Shown here: in pieces, positions 17,007-25,911 of the stretch | Layout: every line of letters starts with the position of its first letter | Numbering within the stretch: the stretch's first letter is position 1 | Assembly: GCA_020354125.1 (NCBI GenBank) | Contig: CP070643.1 | Span: 3,448,020-3,512,019, forward strand | Length of the DNA: 64,000 nucleotides | DNA from: Betaproteobacteria bacterium | GTDB lineage: Bacteria > Pseudomonadota > Gammaproteobacteria > Burkholderiales > Eutrophovitaceae | Reading direction: 5' to 3' | The notes under the pieces: model-generated | Told to the model about the DNA's origin: nothing | What the model saw: the letters and a program-made list of their open reading frames with translations, nothing else | Database searches by the model: none | Program-made: the position numbers and the translations under genes

Positions 17007-17548
17007 TGCAACCGCCACATTGGCAGCGGGCGTATATCGGAATTGGCGCCAACCTCGATGACCCCGAATCGGGCGTGCGGCGCGCCATAGACTCGTTGCG
17101 TTGCCTGACCGACGTGAAACTCGTCAAGTGCTCGTCACTGTACCGAACCGCGCCGGTCGGCTATCTCGACCAGCCGGACTTCGTCAATGCTGTCGTGGAA
17201 CTCGAGACTGCGCTCGAGCCGCACACGTTGCTTGCGCAACTACATTCGATTGAAAGGCAATTCGGACGCAAGCGCACCTGGCGTAATGCGCCGCGCACGC
17301 TTGATCTTGACTTGTTGCTTTACGGCGATCGACAGATGAAGTCGGAGAACCTTACGCTGCCGCACCCACGCATGGCTGAGCGTGCTTTTGTGCTGGTACC
17401 TTTGACTGAGATTGCCCCTGAGGTGATGGTCGGCGGTGCCGGCACGGCTTCCGAATTGCTGCAGGCTGTGTCTACCGAAGATGTAGAACGTCTTGATGAT
17501 ACCGGTTCAAATAGTACCGGTGACTTACATCGCAGTGGTGTTGTCTGA
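17006..17548 (+). CDS. folK: 2-amino-4-hydroxy-6-hydroxymethyldihydropteridine pyrophosphokinase
   Basis: 180 residues from the ATG at 17006; a GTG one codon earlier is also possible. HPPK transfers pyrophosphate from ATP to 6-hydroxymethyl-dihydropterin in folate synthesis. Family features are 'YIGIGANLDDPESGVRRAIDSL' at the N-terminus, 'SSLYRTAPVGYLDQPDFVNAVVEL', and the metal and substrate motif 'RTLDLDLLLYGD', followed by 'LPHPRMAERAFVLVPL'. The start codon coincides with the last unit of the upstream repeat array. The last 25 residues are low-conservation and may themselves be repeat-derived ('TGSNSTGD'). Confidence 0.96.
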   Translation: MQPPHWQRAYIGIGANLDDPESGVRRAIDSLRCLTDVKLVKCSSLYRTAPVGYLDQPDFVNAVVELETALEPHTLLAQLHSIERQFGRKRTWRNAPRTLDLDLLLYGDRQMKSENLTLPHPRMAERAFVLVPLTEIAPEVMVGGAGTASELLQAVSTEDVERLDDTGSNSTGDLHRSGVV

Positions 17549-17564
17549 AGGCATATCAACATAA

Positions 17565-18209
17565 ATGCTGCTGCCCGCGCGTTTTCGTTACATTGTTGTC
17601 GAAGGCCCCATGGGGGCTGGCAAGACCAGTCTCGCCCAACGCCTGGCAAGCCGGCTGAGTGCAGAGCTAGTGTTGGAAGCACCGGATGAGAATCCGTTTC
17701 TGCCGCGTTTCTATGAAGAGCCCACACGTCATGCTCTGGCGACGCAGTTGTTCTTTCTGTTTCAACGCATCCAGCAATTGCGCGACCTAAAGCAGATAGA
17801 CTTGTTTGCGGGCACGACCGTTTCGGATTTCCTGTTCGACAAGGACGCCTTGTTCGCGCGGCTTAATCTTGCTGACGACGAGTTGCACTTGTACCAACAG
17901 ATCTACAACCAGCTGGCGCCACAGGCGCCGGTACCCGATCTGGTGATTTATTTGCAGGCCTCGCATCGCCAGCTTTTTGAGCGGGTGAGACGTCGCAACA
18001 TAGCTTACGAGCGAAATATCGACGAGCGTTATCTGGGCATGCTTGCGGATGAGTACCAGAGGTTCTTCTACCAGTTCGATGCGGCACCGCTGTTGATCGT
18101 CAATAGCGACCGGCTGAACTTTGTTGATGATGAGGCGGATTTTGATTTATTGTTGCAGCGCATCGGCGAAATGAAGGGGCCTCGCGCATTCTTCAGCAGG
18201 GGCGATTAG
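17565..18209 (+). CDS. deoxynucleoside kinase (dGK/dAK/dCK family)
   Basis: 214 residues. The P-loop is 'VEGPMGAGKTS' near residue 15. A conserved 'SDFLFDKDALFA' DRS-like region lies near residue 85, and the LID-region arginines are in 'RVRRRNIAYERNIDERYL'. It phosphorylates deoxynucleosides for salvage; base preference cannot be fixed from sequence. It sits between folK and panB in the pcnB operon, an arrangement seen in several non-enteric gammaproteobacteria but absent from E. coli. Confidence 0.92.
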   Translation: MLLPARFRYIVVEGPMGAGKTSLAQRLASRLSAELVLEAPDENPFLPRFYEEPTRHALATQLFFLFQRIQQLRDLKQIDLFAGTTVSDFLFDKDALFARLNLADDELHLYQQIYNQLAPQAPVPDLVIYLQASHRQLFERVRRRNIAYERNIDERYLGMLADEYQRFFYQFDAAPLLIVNSDRLNFVDDEADFDLLLQRIGEMKGPRAFFSRGD

Positions 18210-18314
18210 GCAGGCGTACTGCGATAGCGCAACAATTGCCGGGGGGCACATTCGCCCTGGGGAGGATGAAGCGGAACACTTGCTCGCCCGGCATTCATTT
18301 ACGGGATTTTCTGT

Positions 18315-19109
18315 ATGGCAAAAGTTACTACGGGCACGCTACAAAAAATGTGGCAGGAGAATGATGCAATCACCATGCTGACCTGTACCGATGCCAGCTT
18401 TGCTGCATTACTCGACGCGGCCGGCGTAGACATTTTTCTCATTGGTGATTCGCTTGGCATGGTTGTGCAGGGTCACGATTCGACGCTTCCGGTGACAATG
18501 GATGACATGGTCTATCACACGCGATGCGTTGCTCGAACCACACAGCGCGCACTCGTCCTCGGCGACCTGCCGTTCGGCAGTTATCAGCAAAGTCCGCAAC
18601 AGGCATTCGAAAACTCGGCGCGTTTGATGAGCGCGGGCGCACACATGGTCAAGCTTGAAGGCGGCGAAGTCATGGCCGAGACAGTCGCGTTTCTCGTTAG
18701 CCGCGGGATTCCGGTCTGTGGTCATATCGGGCTGACGCCACAGTCGGTTCACGCGCTCGGCGGCTTCAAGGTCCAGGGCAAGACCGATGACGCGGCACTT
18801 GGACTGGTCAATGCGGGCAAGGCATTGCAGGAGGCGGGTGCAAGTCTGATGGTGCTGGAGCTGGTGCCGGCCGAAGTCGGGAAACAAGTCACCGAAGCCC
18901 TCGACATTCCGGTCATGGGTATTGGTGCAGGCCCGCATTGCAGCGGGCAGATACTCAATCTGTACGATATGCTCGATATCTATCAAGGGCGCAAGCCACG
19001 TTTTGTCAAAAATTTCATGCAAGGCGCCGACTCGATTGCTACAGCGGTGGGGAATTACGTCAAGGAGGTAAAGGCCGGGACATTCCCGGGACCGGAACAC
19101 TGCTTCTGA
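18315..19109 (+). CDS. panB: 3-methyl-2-oxobutanoate hydroxymethyltransferase
   Basis: 264 residues, the normal length. It makes ketopantoate from 2-oxoisovalerate and methylene-THF, the first committed step of pantothenate synthesis. The Mg2+- and substrate-binding stretches are clear: 'LTCTDASFAALLDAAGVDIFLIGDSLGMV', 'VKLEGGEVM', 'CGHIGLTPQSVHALGGFKVQGK' and 'MGIGAGPHCSGQILNLYDML'. panC follows after 125 bp. panD and panE are not in this cluster. Confidence 0.98.
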   Translation: MAKVTTGTLQKMWQENDAITMLTCTDASFAALLDAAGVDIFLIGDSLGMVVQGHDSTLPVTMDDMVYHTRCVARTTQRALVLGDLPFGSYQQSPQQAFENSARLMSAGAHMVKLEGGEVMAETVAFLVSRGIPVCGHIGLTPQSVHALGGFKVQGKTDDAALGLVNAGKALQEAGASLMVLELVPAEVGKQVTEALDIPVMGIGAGPHCSGQILNLYDMLDIYQGRKPRFVKNFMQGADSIATAVGNYVKEVKAGTFPGPEHCF

Positions 19110-19234
19110 ATGATGCCTTGCGCCGTGCCCGCGCAACGCAAGCGCGGCTCGAAAAACTGGCGTAACCTGATGAACAGGTGAAGCCTGAAGAATAAGAATA
19201 CTGATCTTTATTGCCGTTTTGCGGCAGGGGGGAC

Positions 19235-20068
19235 ATGGAAGTAATCAGAACAATTGCAGAACTGCGCGCACGCCTTGCCGGAGAGCGGGACGTGTGCTGT
19301 GTTCCGACCATGGGCAATATTCACGACGGTCATTTGAGTCTGGTCAAGATCGCAGTGAAAAATGCGCCCGTGACGGTGACGACAATCTTTGTCAATCGAC
19401 TCCAGTTCGGCCAGGGTGAAGATTTCGAACGCTATCCGCGCACGTTTGAAGAAGACTGCGCTAAGCTAGAAGCCGTTGGAAATACGATCGTATTTCACCC
19501 TGACGAAGAACAGATGTACCCCGAACCGCAAGCATTCTTCGTCGATCCGCCCAAAGTGGCCAAAAAGCTCGAAGGGCGATTCCGGCCAGGCCATTTCCGC
19601 GGTGTTTGCTCTGTGGTGTTGAAGCTGTTCAACACTGTGCAGCCGCAGTCGGCGGTTTTCGGTAAAAAAGACTATCAGCAACTCGCCATCATCCGACACA
19701 TGGTCGACCAGTTTGCACTGCCCATTCGGATTATTCCGGCAGAGACGGTGCGTGCCGACGACGGTTTGGCTCTGGCATCGCGTAATCGATATTTGTCGAA
19801 AGAAGAGAGGAAAGAAGCGCCGCGATTGCGCGAGGCGATCCTGCAGATTCGAGACGCGATCAACGAGGGCGATCGCAAGTTTGTCGCTATGGAGTATGCG
19901 GCCGGTGCACTGCTTTCCCGCCACGGCTGGAACGTCGATTACGTCGTCGTTCGAACTCAACGTGGCTTGAAACGGCCTTCGCCAGACGACTCTGACCTGG
20001 TGATACTCGGCGCTGCAACGCTCGGTTCGACGAGGTTGATTGATAACCTCGAAGTTGTCGCCCCGTGA
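19235..20068 (+). CDS. panC: pantothenate synthetase (pantoate-beta-alanine ligase)
   Basis: 277 residues from the ATG at 19235, six to seven bases after an AGGGGGG ribosome-binding site; an upstream in-frame ATG adds eight unconserved residues. It condenses pantoate and beta-alanine with ATP. The HxGH-type nucleotide motif is in 'PTMGNIHDGHLSLV'. Other conserved runs are 'FVNRLQFGQGEDFERYPRT', 'FRPGHFRGVCSVVLKLFN', 'FGKKDYQQLAIIR' and the KMSKS-equivalent 'ALASRNRYLS'. It is the last biosynthetic gene of the pcnB-folK-dNK-panB-panC run. Confidence 0.98.
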   Translation: MEVIRTIAELRARLAGERDVCCVPTMGNIHDGHLSLVKIAVKNAPVTVTTIFVNRLQFGQGEDFERYPRTFEEDCAKLEAVGNTIVFHPDEEQMYPEPQAFFVDPPKVAKKLEGRFRPGHFRGVCSVVLKLFNTVQPQSAVFGKKDYQQLAIIRHMVDQFALPIRIIPAETVRADDGLALASRNRYLSKEERKEAPRLREAILQIRDAINEGDRKFVAMEYAAGALLSRHGWNVDYVVVRTQRGLKRPSPDDSDLVILGAATLGSTRLIDNLEVVAP

Positions 20069-20123
20069 TGTCACGGAGCTAGCGAAATGTGGCACTGGCG
20101 ATTTGATTGAGCAAGCGTAGCGT

Positions 20124-20146
20124 GCGGCTCGAGTGCAAGGAGCCGC
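20124..20146. other. hairpin downstream of panC
   Basis: GCGGCTC and GAGCCGC pair across a 9-nt loop, with further partial pairing outside (CGTG/GCACG). No T tract follows, so it is at best a weak terminator or an RNA-stabilising hairpin between panC and the dehydrogenase. Confidence 0.35.
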
Positions 20147-20200
20147 GGAGCACGCGGCACAGCAATCGGATTGCGCAGTAGTTCTTTTTTCAAACTGCCG

Positions 20201-21127
20201 ATGAGTGTTCTTTTCTACAGCGAAGCCGACGATCCTGTCCCATGGCGGCAGGCGTTTGCCGCAGCGCTACCGGAGATGCCATTCCAGGTTTGGCCCGATG
20301 TAGAAGATACCGAGTCGGTCCGTTACGCACTGGTCTGGAATCCGCCTTCCGGATTGCTGGAGAAACTTCCTAACCTGCGCGCCGTATTGGCGTTGGGTGC
20401 CGGTGTCGACGCGTTGCTTGCCGATCCGGCGACGCCGCAGGTTCCGGTGCTGCGATTGCTCGACGCCGGCCTCGCTCCGCAAATGGCGGAGTACGCGGTC
20501 TATGCCGTGCTGCATTTTCACCGGCGAATGCGCGACTATGAGAAGCAGCAGAAGCAGCGCATATGGAATCAACTTGCACCGATGCCAGCAAGAAGCTGGT
20601 CAGTCGGCATCATGGGAACTGGCGTCATCGGCGGCCTCATTCTCGAGCACCTGGTGACACTGGGATATCTCGCGTGTGGCTGGAGCCGATCTGGTACCTC
20701 AATTCAAGGCGTCGAGAGTTTCGCCGGCGAGGCCGAACTGGAGGCATTTCTTTCGAAGTGCCGCGTCGTTATCAATGTGTTGCCGTTGACGCCCCATACC
20801 ATAGGAATTCTTGGCAGGCGTACGTTTAACGCCATGCCGCGCGGCAGTTACGTGGTGAATATCGGACGTGGCGGCCACCTCATTGAAGAAGAGCTTGTCG
20901 CTGCGCTTGATTCCGGTCAGATTGCGGGCGCCATGCTCGACGTATTCAATGAAGAACCCTTGCCGCAATCCAGCCCGCTGTGGTCGCATCCGAATGTCAT
21001 CGTTACTCCGCACATTGCCGGGGTTACCATTGCCGCCGAGGCTGAGGCGCAGGTGATCGAGAACGTCAAACGGATGGAGCGGGGAGAGCAACCTGTTGGC
21101 GTGGTTGATCGGGCGAAAGGTTATTAG
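20201..21127 (+). CDS. D-isomer 2-hydroxyacid dehydrogenase, GhrA-like
   Basis: 308 residues from 'MSVLFYSEAD' (ATG at 20201); a start ten codons earlier is possible but not conserved. The NAD(P)-binding motif is 'VGIMGTGVIGG'. The catalytic triad is Arg in 'NIGRGGHLIEE', Glu in 'DVFNEEPLP' and His in 'VTPHIAGVT'. The N-terminal substrate domain lacks long insertions, as in glyoxylate/hydroxypyruvate reductase A. It likely reduces glyoxylate or hydroxypyruvate in the cytoplasm. It is separated from panC by 132 bp and followed by the 503-bp inverted-repeat element. Confidence 0.9.
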   Translation: MSVLFYSEADDPVPWRQAFAAALPEMPFQVWPDVEDTESVRYALVWNPPSGLLEKLPNLRAVLALGAGVDALLADPATPQVPVLRLLDAGLAPQMAEYAVYAVLHFHRRMRDYEKQQKQRIWNQLAPMPARSWSVGIMGTGVIGGLILEHLVTLGYLACGWSRSGTSIQGVESFAGEAELEAFLSKCRVVINVLPLTPHTIGILGRRTFNAMPRGSYVVNIGRGGHLIEEELVAALDSGQIAGAMLDVFNEEPLPQSSPLWSHPNVIVTPHIAGVTIAAEAEAQVIENVKRMERGEQPVGVVDRAKGY

Positions 21128-21194
21128 CAGTTTTTTCGTCGGCTGTGGTTCGCCAGTCCACTATCAACCTGTCTGCCTGTTGCATGCGCTGGTT

Positions 21195-21697
21195 GGCCGG
21201 GGGTAGCCCGGCGGCTAGTTACTTTCTCTTGCCTGCCCAAGAGAAAGTAACCAAAGAGAAGGGCACCCCAATGCCGCTTTGATCCTGCGCTGCCCGATGT
21301 CCACGCGGCGCCTGCGGAACTTGTCCGCGCAAAAAACGCGCGCGGCCTTCGAACAGTCCTCGGCGAAACCCCGCGTGCACATCGGCCTGCTCGGCGCGGC
21401 ATAAGGGGACTCTAACCCCCGGTACGTTTGGCCGAATGCATTTTGTGGAACCGAGCCAATCGGGCTGGCCTTCCGACTAGCCCCTTGTGAACCGCCTGGT
21501 AACGCGCAAGCGACAGGGGAAGTCGGCGAGGACTGTCTGAGCTCGCACATGCTCCACGCGCGGGCGAGTTCCGCAGCCGCCTGTCGTTTCGAGTAACGCA
21601 GGGCACCCCGAAGGGGCGATTCAGTGGGGCGGCCTTCCTTGGCCTACCTTTCTTGGCCGCGCAAGAAAGGTAGGTAGCCGCCGGGCTACCCCCGGCC
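21195..21697. repeat. 503-bp non-coding element with 22-bp terminal inverted repeats
   Basis: GGCCGGGGGTAGCCCGGCGG (first 20 of 22 bp, 21195-21216) is exactly inverted at 21676-21697. Just inside each end is a long hairpin: GTTACTTTCTCTTG / CAAGAGAAAGTAAC (21218-21251, 14-bp stem, 6-nt loop) and CCTACCTTTCTTG / CAAGAAAGGTAGG (21643-21674, 13-bp stem, 6-nt loop). The interior has no convincing gene. Similar hairpin-ended GC-rich elements occur as dispersed repeats in some proteobacterial genomes, as I recall. There is no transposase, so if mobile it moves in trans. Confidence 0.85.
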
Positions 21698-21772
21698 TAC
21701 AGACCTTAAAGACGTGAAAGTGCTAAAACGATCGGACGACCTAACCAGGTGCGTTGAATTCAAAAACTTCGC

Positions 21773-21815
21773 ATTTCCTCAGCGCCCTCTGCGTCCTCCA
21801 CAGTGAGCGGTTTTT
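21773..21815. repeat. copy of a dispersed CCTCTGCGTCCT-type repeat
   Basis: TTTCCTCAGCGCCCTCTGCG, continuing TCCTCCACAGTGAGCGG, closely matches the sequence at 27312-27353. It lies between the 503-bp element and the acyl-CoA ligase stop. This short GC-rich string is shared by several otherwise unrelated intergenic regions here. Confidence 0.7.
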
Positions 21816-21828
21816 CACGTATCAAGAG

Positions 21829-23466
21829 CTAAGCTGTGGGGAGTTTATGATCCCCATAGTCTTCGCGCAGTTTAGTCTTCAGCAGTTTGCCCGTCGCTGT
21901 GTGCGGCAACTTGTCGACGAATAACACGTCGTCAGGAATCCACCACTTGGCGACTTTGCCTTCGTAGAACTTCAATAGTTCATCGCGACTGACGTCCTGA
22001 CCTTCTTTCTTCACCACGATCAGCAGTGGTCGCTCGTCCCACTTCGGATGTGCCGCCGATATCACGGCGGCTTCGGCAACGGCCGGATGCGCAACCGCGG
22101 TGTTTTCCAGATCGATCGAACTGATCCATTCTCCGCCGGACTTGATGACGTCTTTCGAGCGGTCGGTGATTTGCATGTAGCCGTCGGGGTCGATGGTCGC
22201 GACGTCGCCGGTCGGGAACCAGTCGTTTCCGGCTTCGTCTTTGCGCATCGGATTTCCGCCTTCGCTTCGATAATACTCACTGAGAATCCACGGTCCGCGT
22301 ACCAGCAAGTCGCCGAATGCCTTGCCATCCCACGGAAGTTCCTTGCCGTCGGCGTCGACGATCTTCATATCGACACCAAACAGCACTCGTCCTTGCTTGT
22401 TCAGCAGCGCTAACTTCTGCTCGTTGTCCAGGTCCTGGTGCTTGTTCTTGAACGTGCAGACCGTACCAAGCGGGCTCATTTCAGTCATGCCCCAGGCATG
22501 CAGAACGTGTACGCCGTAATCTTCCTCGAATGAGCGAATCATTGCCGGCGGGCAGGCGGAGCCGCCGATGACGGTGCGGCTCAAAGTGGAGAATTTGGCA
22601 TTGTTTTGCTTGAGGTGCGCCAACAGGCCCATCCAGATCGTCGGCACACCTGCCGAAACGGTGACTTTTTCCGTCTCCATTAACTCGTGCAGGCTGGCGC
22701 CATCCATGCCGGCACCGGGAAAGACAAGTTTTGCGCCGGCCATCGCACACGAGTATGGCAAGCCCCATGCGTTGACGTGAAACATTGGCACCACGGGCAG
22801 CACGGCGTCGGCCGCTGACAATCCGAGCGCGTCGGGCATGCACTCGGCGTAGGCGTGCAATATTGTCGAGCGGTGTTGGTACAGCACACCTTTCGGATTG
22901 CCGGTCGTGCCCGAGGTGTAGCACAGCGACGAGGCAGTACGCTCATCGAACTGCGGCCACGCATAGTCGCTCGAACCCGAATCGAGCAGTTCTTCGTAGC
23001 ATGTCGCGTCAGGCAGCGAGGCTGGCATGTGGGCCTTGTCGGTCATGACAACGAGACCTTTGACCGTTTTCAGGTGCTCTTGGAGTTTTTCGACCAACGG
23101 GACAAAAGTCAGGTCGAAGAACAGGTAGCTGTCTTCGGCGTGATTGGCGATATAGGCAATCTGCTCCGGGAACAAACGCGGGTTGATGGTATGGCACACC
23201 GCGCCCATACCGGCGACTGCGTAATACACTTCCATGTGCCGGTGCGTATTCCACGCCAGCGTGCCGATTCGGTCTCCATGTTTGACACCCAACTTTTCAA
23301 GCGCGCTGGCAAGGCGTCGGCTGCGCGTGTGGGCATCGCGATAGGTGTAGCGATGAATCGGGCCTTCGACGGTTTGGGTGACGATCTCCGCGTCGCCGTG
23401 GTGGCGATCGGCGTGTACGATCAAAGACGAGATCAATAGCGGCATGTCCATCATCTGACCGTGCAT
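21829..23466 (-). CDS. acyl-CoA synthetase (AMP-forming; DmdB-like)
   Basis: 545 residues from the ATG at 23466, preceded by AGGAGGAG. ANL-superfamily motifs are complete: the P-loop-like '[11 protein letters not shown]', '[12 protein letters not shown]', '[31 protein letters not shown]' in the hinge and the C-terminal catalytic Lys in '[13 protein letters not shown]'. Sequence style is that of the medium/long-chain acyl-CoA or 3-(methylthio)propionyl-CoA ligase (DmdB) group. It activates a carboxylate for the divergent beta-oxidation genes starting at 23782. Substrate range cannot be read from sequence. Confidence 0.92.
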   Translation of the reverse strand: MHGQMMDMPLLISSLIVHADRHHGDAEIVTQTVEGPIHRYTYRDAHTRSRRLASALEKLGVKHGDRIGTLAWNTHRHMEVYYAVAGMGAVCHTINPRLFPEQIAYIANHAEDSYLFFDLTFVPLVEKLQEHLKTVKGLVVMTDKAHMPASLPDATCYEELLDSGSSDYAWPQFDERTASSLCYTSGTTGNPKGVLYQHRSTILHAYAECMPDALGLSAADAVLPVVPMFHVNAWGLPYSCAMAGAKLVFPGAGMDGASLHELMETEKVTVSAGVPTIWMGLLAHLKQNNAKFSTLSRTVIGGSACPPAMIRSFEEDYGVHVLHAWGMTEMSPLGTVCTFKNKHQDLDNEQKLALLNKQGRVLFGVDMKIVDADGKELPWDGKAFGDLLVRGPWILSEYYRSEGGNPMRKDEAGNDWFPTGDVATIDPDGYMQITDRSKDVIKSGGEWISSIDLENTAVAHPAVAEAAVISAAHPKWDERPLLIVVKKEGQDVSRDELLKFYEGKVAKWWIPDDVLFVDKLPHTATGKLLKTKLREDYGDHKLPTA

Positions 23467-23781
23467 GGATGGTCTCCTCCTGAATAGTTCGGTTTGTGCG
23501 ATTTTATCAGTGCTACCGTCACGCCTAGCCCTATTGCGGCACTGACCGAATCAGGCCCGTCTCAGTTTATAATCGAACCCGGTTGCAGTCATTGAATCCC
23601 AAGGGCATTTCTCTCTCGGGGAGTGTTGCGCACAGGTCAATTGAGCCAGAGCTTGTTGCCTTGCTGCGCGTGCCCGCGTGCTGGTGGCGGTCCTTTTGTC
23701 TGACCCCGGAAGCGGATTCAAACATCAAGAAGAGTAATGCATCGCTGCCCTGTAACCGCTTGCTCTAGCGGAGGAGAATGT
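23467..23781. other. divergent promoter region of the acyl-CoA degradation cluster
   Basis: A 315-bp gap between the divergent ligase and hydratase/dehydrogenase genes. A perfect -10-like TATAAT lies at 23568-23573 on the plus strand, but no convincing -35 sits at normal distance. I see no clear PsrA- or FadR-type palindrome. A strong GGAGGAG precedes the plus-strand gene. Confidence 0.4.
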
Positions 23782-25884
23782 ATGTCTGATTTTGTCAGTT
23801 ACGAGGTTCAGGGGCCCATCGGGGTCATCACGCTCAATAACCCGCCGGTCAACGCCTTGTCGGTGAGCAAGGGAGTGCTGCAGGGAATTCTCGATGCCAT
23901 CAAGGAAGGTGAACACGATCAGCACGTCAATGGCTTTTTGTTGATCGGTGGCGGACGCAACTTTTCGGGCGGTGCCGACATTACCGAATTTGGCAAACCG
24001 CGCGAGCCCGGGTTGGCAACACTTCCAGACTTGCTCGCCTACATGGATACGGTGACTAAACCGATATTTGCAGCGTTGTCTGGCCCGACCATGGGCGGTG
24101 GCCTGGAACTGGCGTTGGGCTGTCACTACCGCGTGGCATCGCCGGACACGCTGCTGGCACTTCCCGAGGTGAAACTCGGCATTCTGCCTGGCGGTGGTGG
24201 CACGCAGCGACTGCCGCGCATTGTCGGCGCCGAACGCGCGCTCGACTTCATGATCGATGGCAATCCCATTAAGGCCGACGAGGGCGCCGAGTTGGGAATT
24301 GTTGACGAAGTGATCAAGGGCGATTTGCTGAAGAACGCGCTGACCTGGGCCAAGCGTGCAATTCGTGAAGGCAAAGGTGTGCGGCGTGCCAGTCAGTTAA
24401 CCGCATCGCTCGATCAGGATGTCGACACCTTCATCAACGCGGCGAGCGAGCGTGTTGCCAAGCGATGGCGCGGTTATCCTGCACCATTGGCAATTATCGA
24501 GTGCGTCAAGGCGGCGCTGACGCTGCCATTCGACAAGGCCATTGGTGTAGAACGCAGTGAGTTCGCCAAACTGGTGAAATCGGATGAATCGAAAGCATTG
24601 CGCCATCTGTTTTTCGCTGAGAGACAGGCGGCGAAGATCGCTGACGTGCCGCGCGACACACCGCAGATACCGATCAAGACAGCTGCGGTCATTGGCGCTG
24701 GCACCATGGGTGGCGGTATCACGATGAACTTCGCCAACGCAGGTATACCTGTGACTATGGTCGAAGTAAGCCAAGAGGCGCTTGATCGCGGCCTGGAAAC
24801 AATCCGCAAGAATTACGCCGCTACGGTGTCCAAGGGTCGTTTGTCGCAGGAAGCGATGGACAAGCGCATGGCGCTGATCAAGCCCTCGCTGGACATGAAG
24901 TCGATCGGCAAGGCGGACATTACCATCGAAGCGGTGTTCGAAGAGATGGACGTCAAGAAAGAAGTGTTCAAGAAAATGGATGCGCTCGCCAAGGCCGGTT
25001 CCATCCTCGCCACCAACACTTCGACGCTCGACGTCAACGAAATCGCCGCGACAACATCACGGCCAGAGTCTGTGATTGGCTTGCATTTCTTCAGTCCGGC
25101 CAACGTCATGCGCCTGCTCGAAGTCGTGCGTGGCGACAAGACTGGTAAGGACGTGCTCGCCACCAGCATGCAGCTGGGCAAGACCATCGCCAAAGTGCCG
25201 GTTTGCGTTGGCGTGTGTGACGGCTTTGTCGGCAACCGTATGGTTCACACCTATTTGAAAGAGGCTGGCTACCTTCTCGAAGAGGGTGCCTTGCCGCAGC
25301 AGATTGACGGTGCCATCGAAAAGTTTGGTTTTGCCATGGGGCCGTTTCGTATGAGCGACCTCGCCGGTCTCGACATCGGCTGGGCGATTCGCAAGCGCCA
25401 GGCGGCGACCCGCCCCGCCGATGAACGCTATGTCAAGATCGCGGATCTGATCTGCGAGAAAGGCCGTTTCGGACAGAAGACCGGTGCCGGCTACTATCGC
25501 TACGAAAAGGGCCGCCGTGCGGCCAATCCCGACCCGGAGATAGAAGCATTGATCGTCGAGGCTTCGCGTGAGAAGGGTATTGAGCGGCGTAATATCAGCG
25601 ACGAGGAAATTGTCGAGCGGCTGCTCTATTCACTGGTGAATGAAGGCGCGAACATACTCGATGAGGGCATTGCTCAACGTGCCTCCGATATTGACGTTAT
25701 CTATGCATTTGGCTACGGATTCCCGCGTTATCGTGGCGGCCCGATGTTCTATGCTGATCTTGTCGGGCTGGAAAAAGTGCTCGCGGCGATTCGGCGCTAC
25801 GGCGATAGTCCATTGGGCGTACACTGGAAATCTGCGCCGTTGCTTGAGAAACTTGCGGCTGAAGGCGGCAAGTTTAATCAATAA
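23782..25884 (+). CDS. bifunctional enoyl-CoA hydratase / 3-hydroxyacyl-CoA dehydrogenase
   Basis: 700 residues from the ATG at 23782, seven bases after GGAGGAG; a 15-codon longer frame has no support. The N-terminal crotonase domain (1-190) has the oxyanion hole in 'GRNFSGGADI' and 'MGGGLELALG' and a catalytic Glu in 'LPEVKLGILPGGGG'. The 3-hydroxyacyl-CoA dehydrogenase NAD domain starts at 'AAVIGAGTMGGGI' (about 298-310), with the catalytic His in 'GLHFFSPANVM'. Two C-terminal helical domains end near 'GYGFPRYRGGPMFYAD'. The architecture is that of FadB/FadJ or peroxisomal multifunctional enzymes. The thiolase gene follows after 27 bp, giving the last three steps of beta-oxidation. Confidence 0.95.
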   Translation: MSDFVSYEVQGPIGVITLNNPPVNALSVSKGVLQGILDAIKEGEHDQHVNGFLLIGGGRNFSGGADITEFGKPREPGLATLPDLLAYMDTVTKPIFAALSGPTMGGGLELALGCHYRVASPDTLLALPEVKLGILPGGGGTQRLPRIVGAERALDFMIDGNPIKADEGAELGIVDEVIKGDLLKNALTWAKRAIREGKGVRRASQLTASLDQDVDTFINAASERVAKRWRGYPAPLAIIECVKAALTLPFDKAIGVERSEFAKLVKSDESKALRHLFFAERQAAKIADVPRDTPQIPIKTAAVIGAGTMGGGITMNFANAGIPVTMVEVSQEALDRGLETIRKNYAATVSKGRLSQEAMDKRMALIKPSLDMKSIGKADITIEAVFEEMDVKKEVFKKMDALAKAGSILATNTSTLDVNEIAATTSRPESVIGLHFFSPANVMRLLEVVRGDKTGKDVLATSMQLGKTIAKVPVCVGVCDGFVGNRMVHTYLKEAGYLLEEGALPQQIDGAIEKFGFAMGPFRMSDLAGLDIGWAIRKRQAATRPADERYVKIADLICEKGRFGQKTGAGYYRYEKGRRAANPDPEIEALIVEASREKGIERRNISDEEIVERLLYSLVNEGANILDEGIAQRASDIDVIYAFGYGFPRYRGGPMFYADLVGLEKVLAAIRRYGDSPLGVHWKSAPLLEKLAAEGGKFNQ

Positions 25885-25911
25885 GCGCTTAAATGGATGG
25901 GAGGATGAACA

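Noticed and set aside
21195-21697. Protein-coding gene inside the inverted-repeat element (several 60-110 codon frames).
   Set aside because: Frames run on several strands through the hairpins with no ribosome-binding site and Arg/Pro-rich low-complexity sequence.
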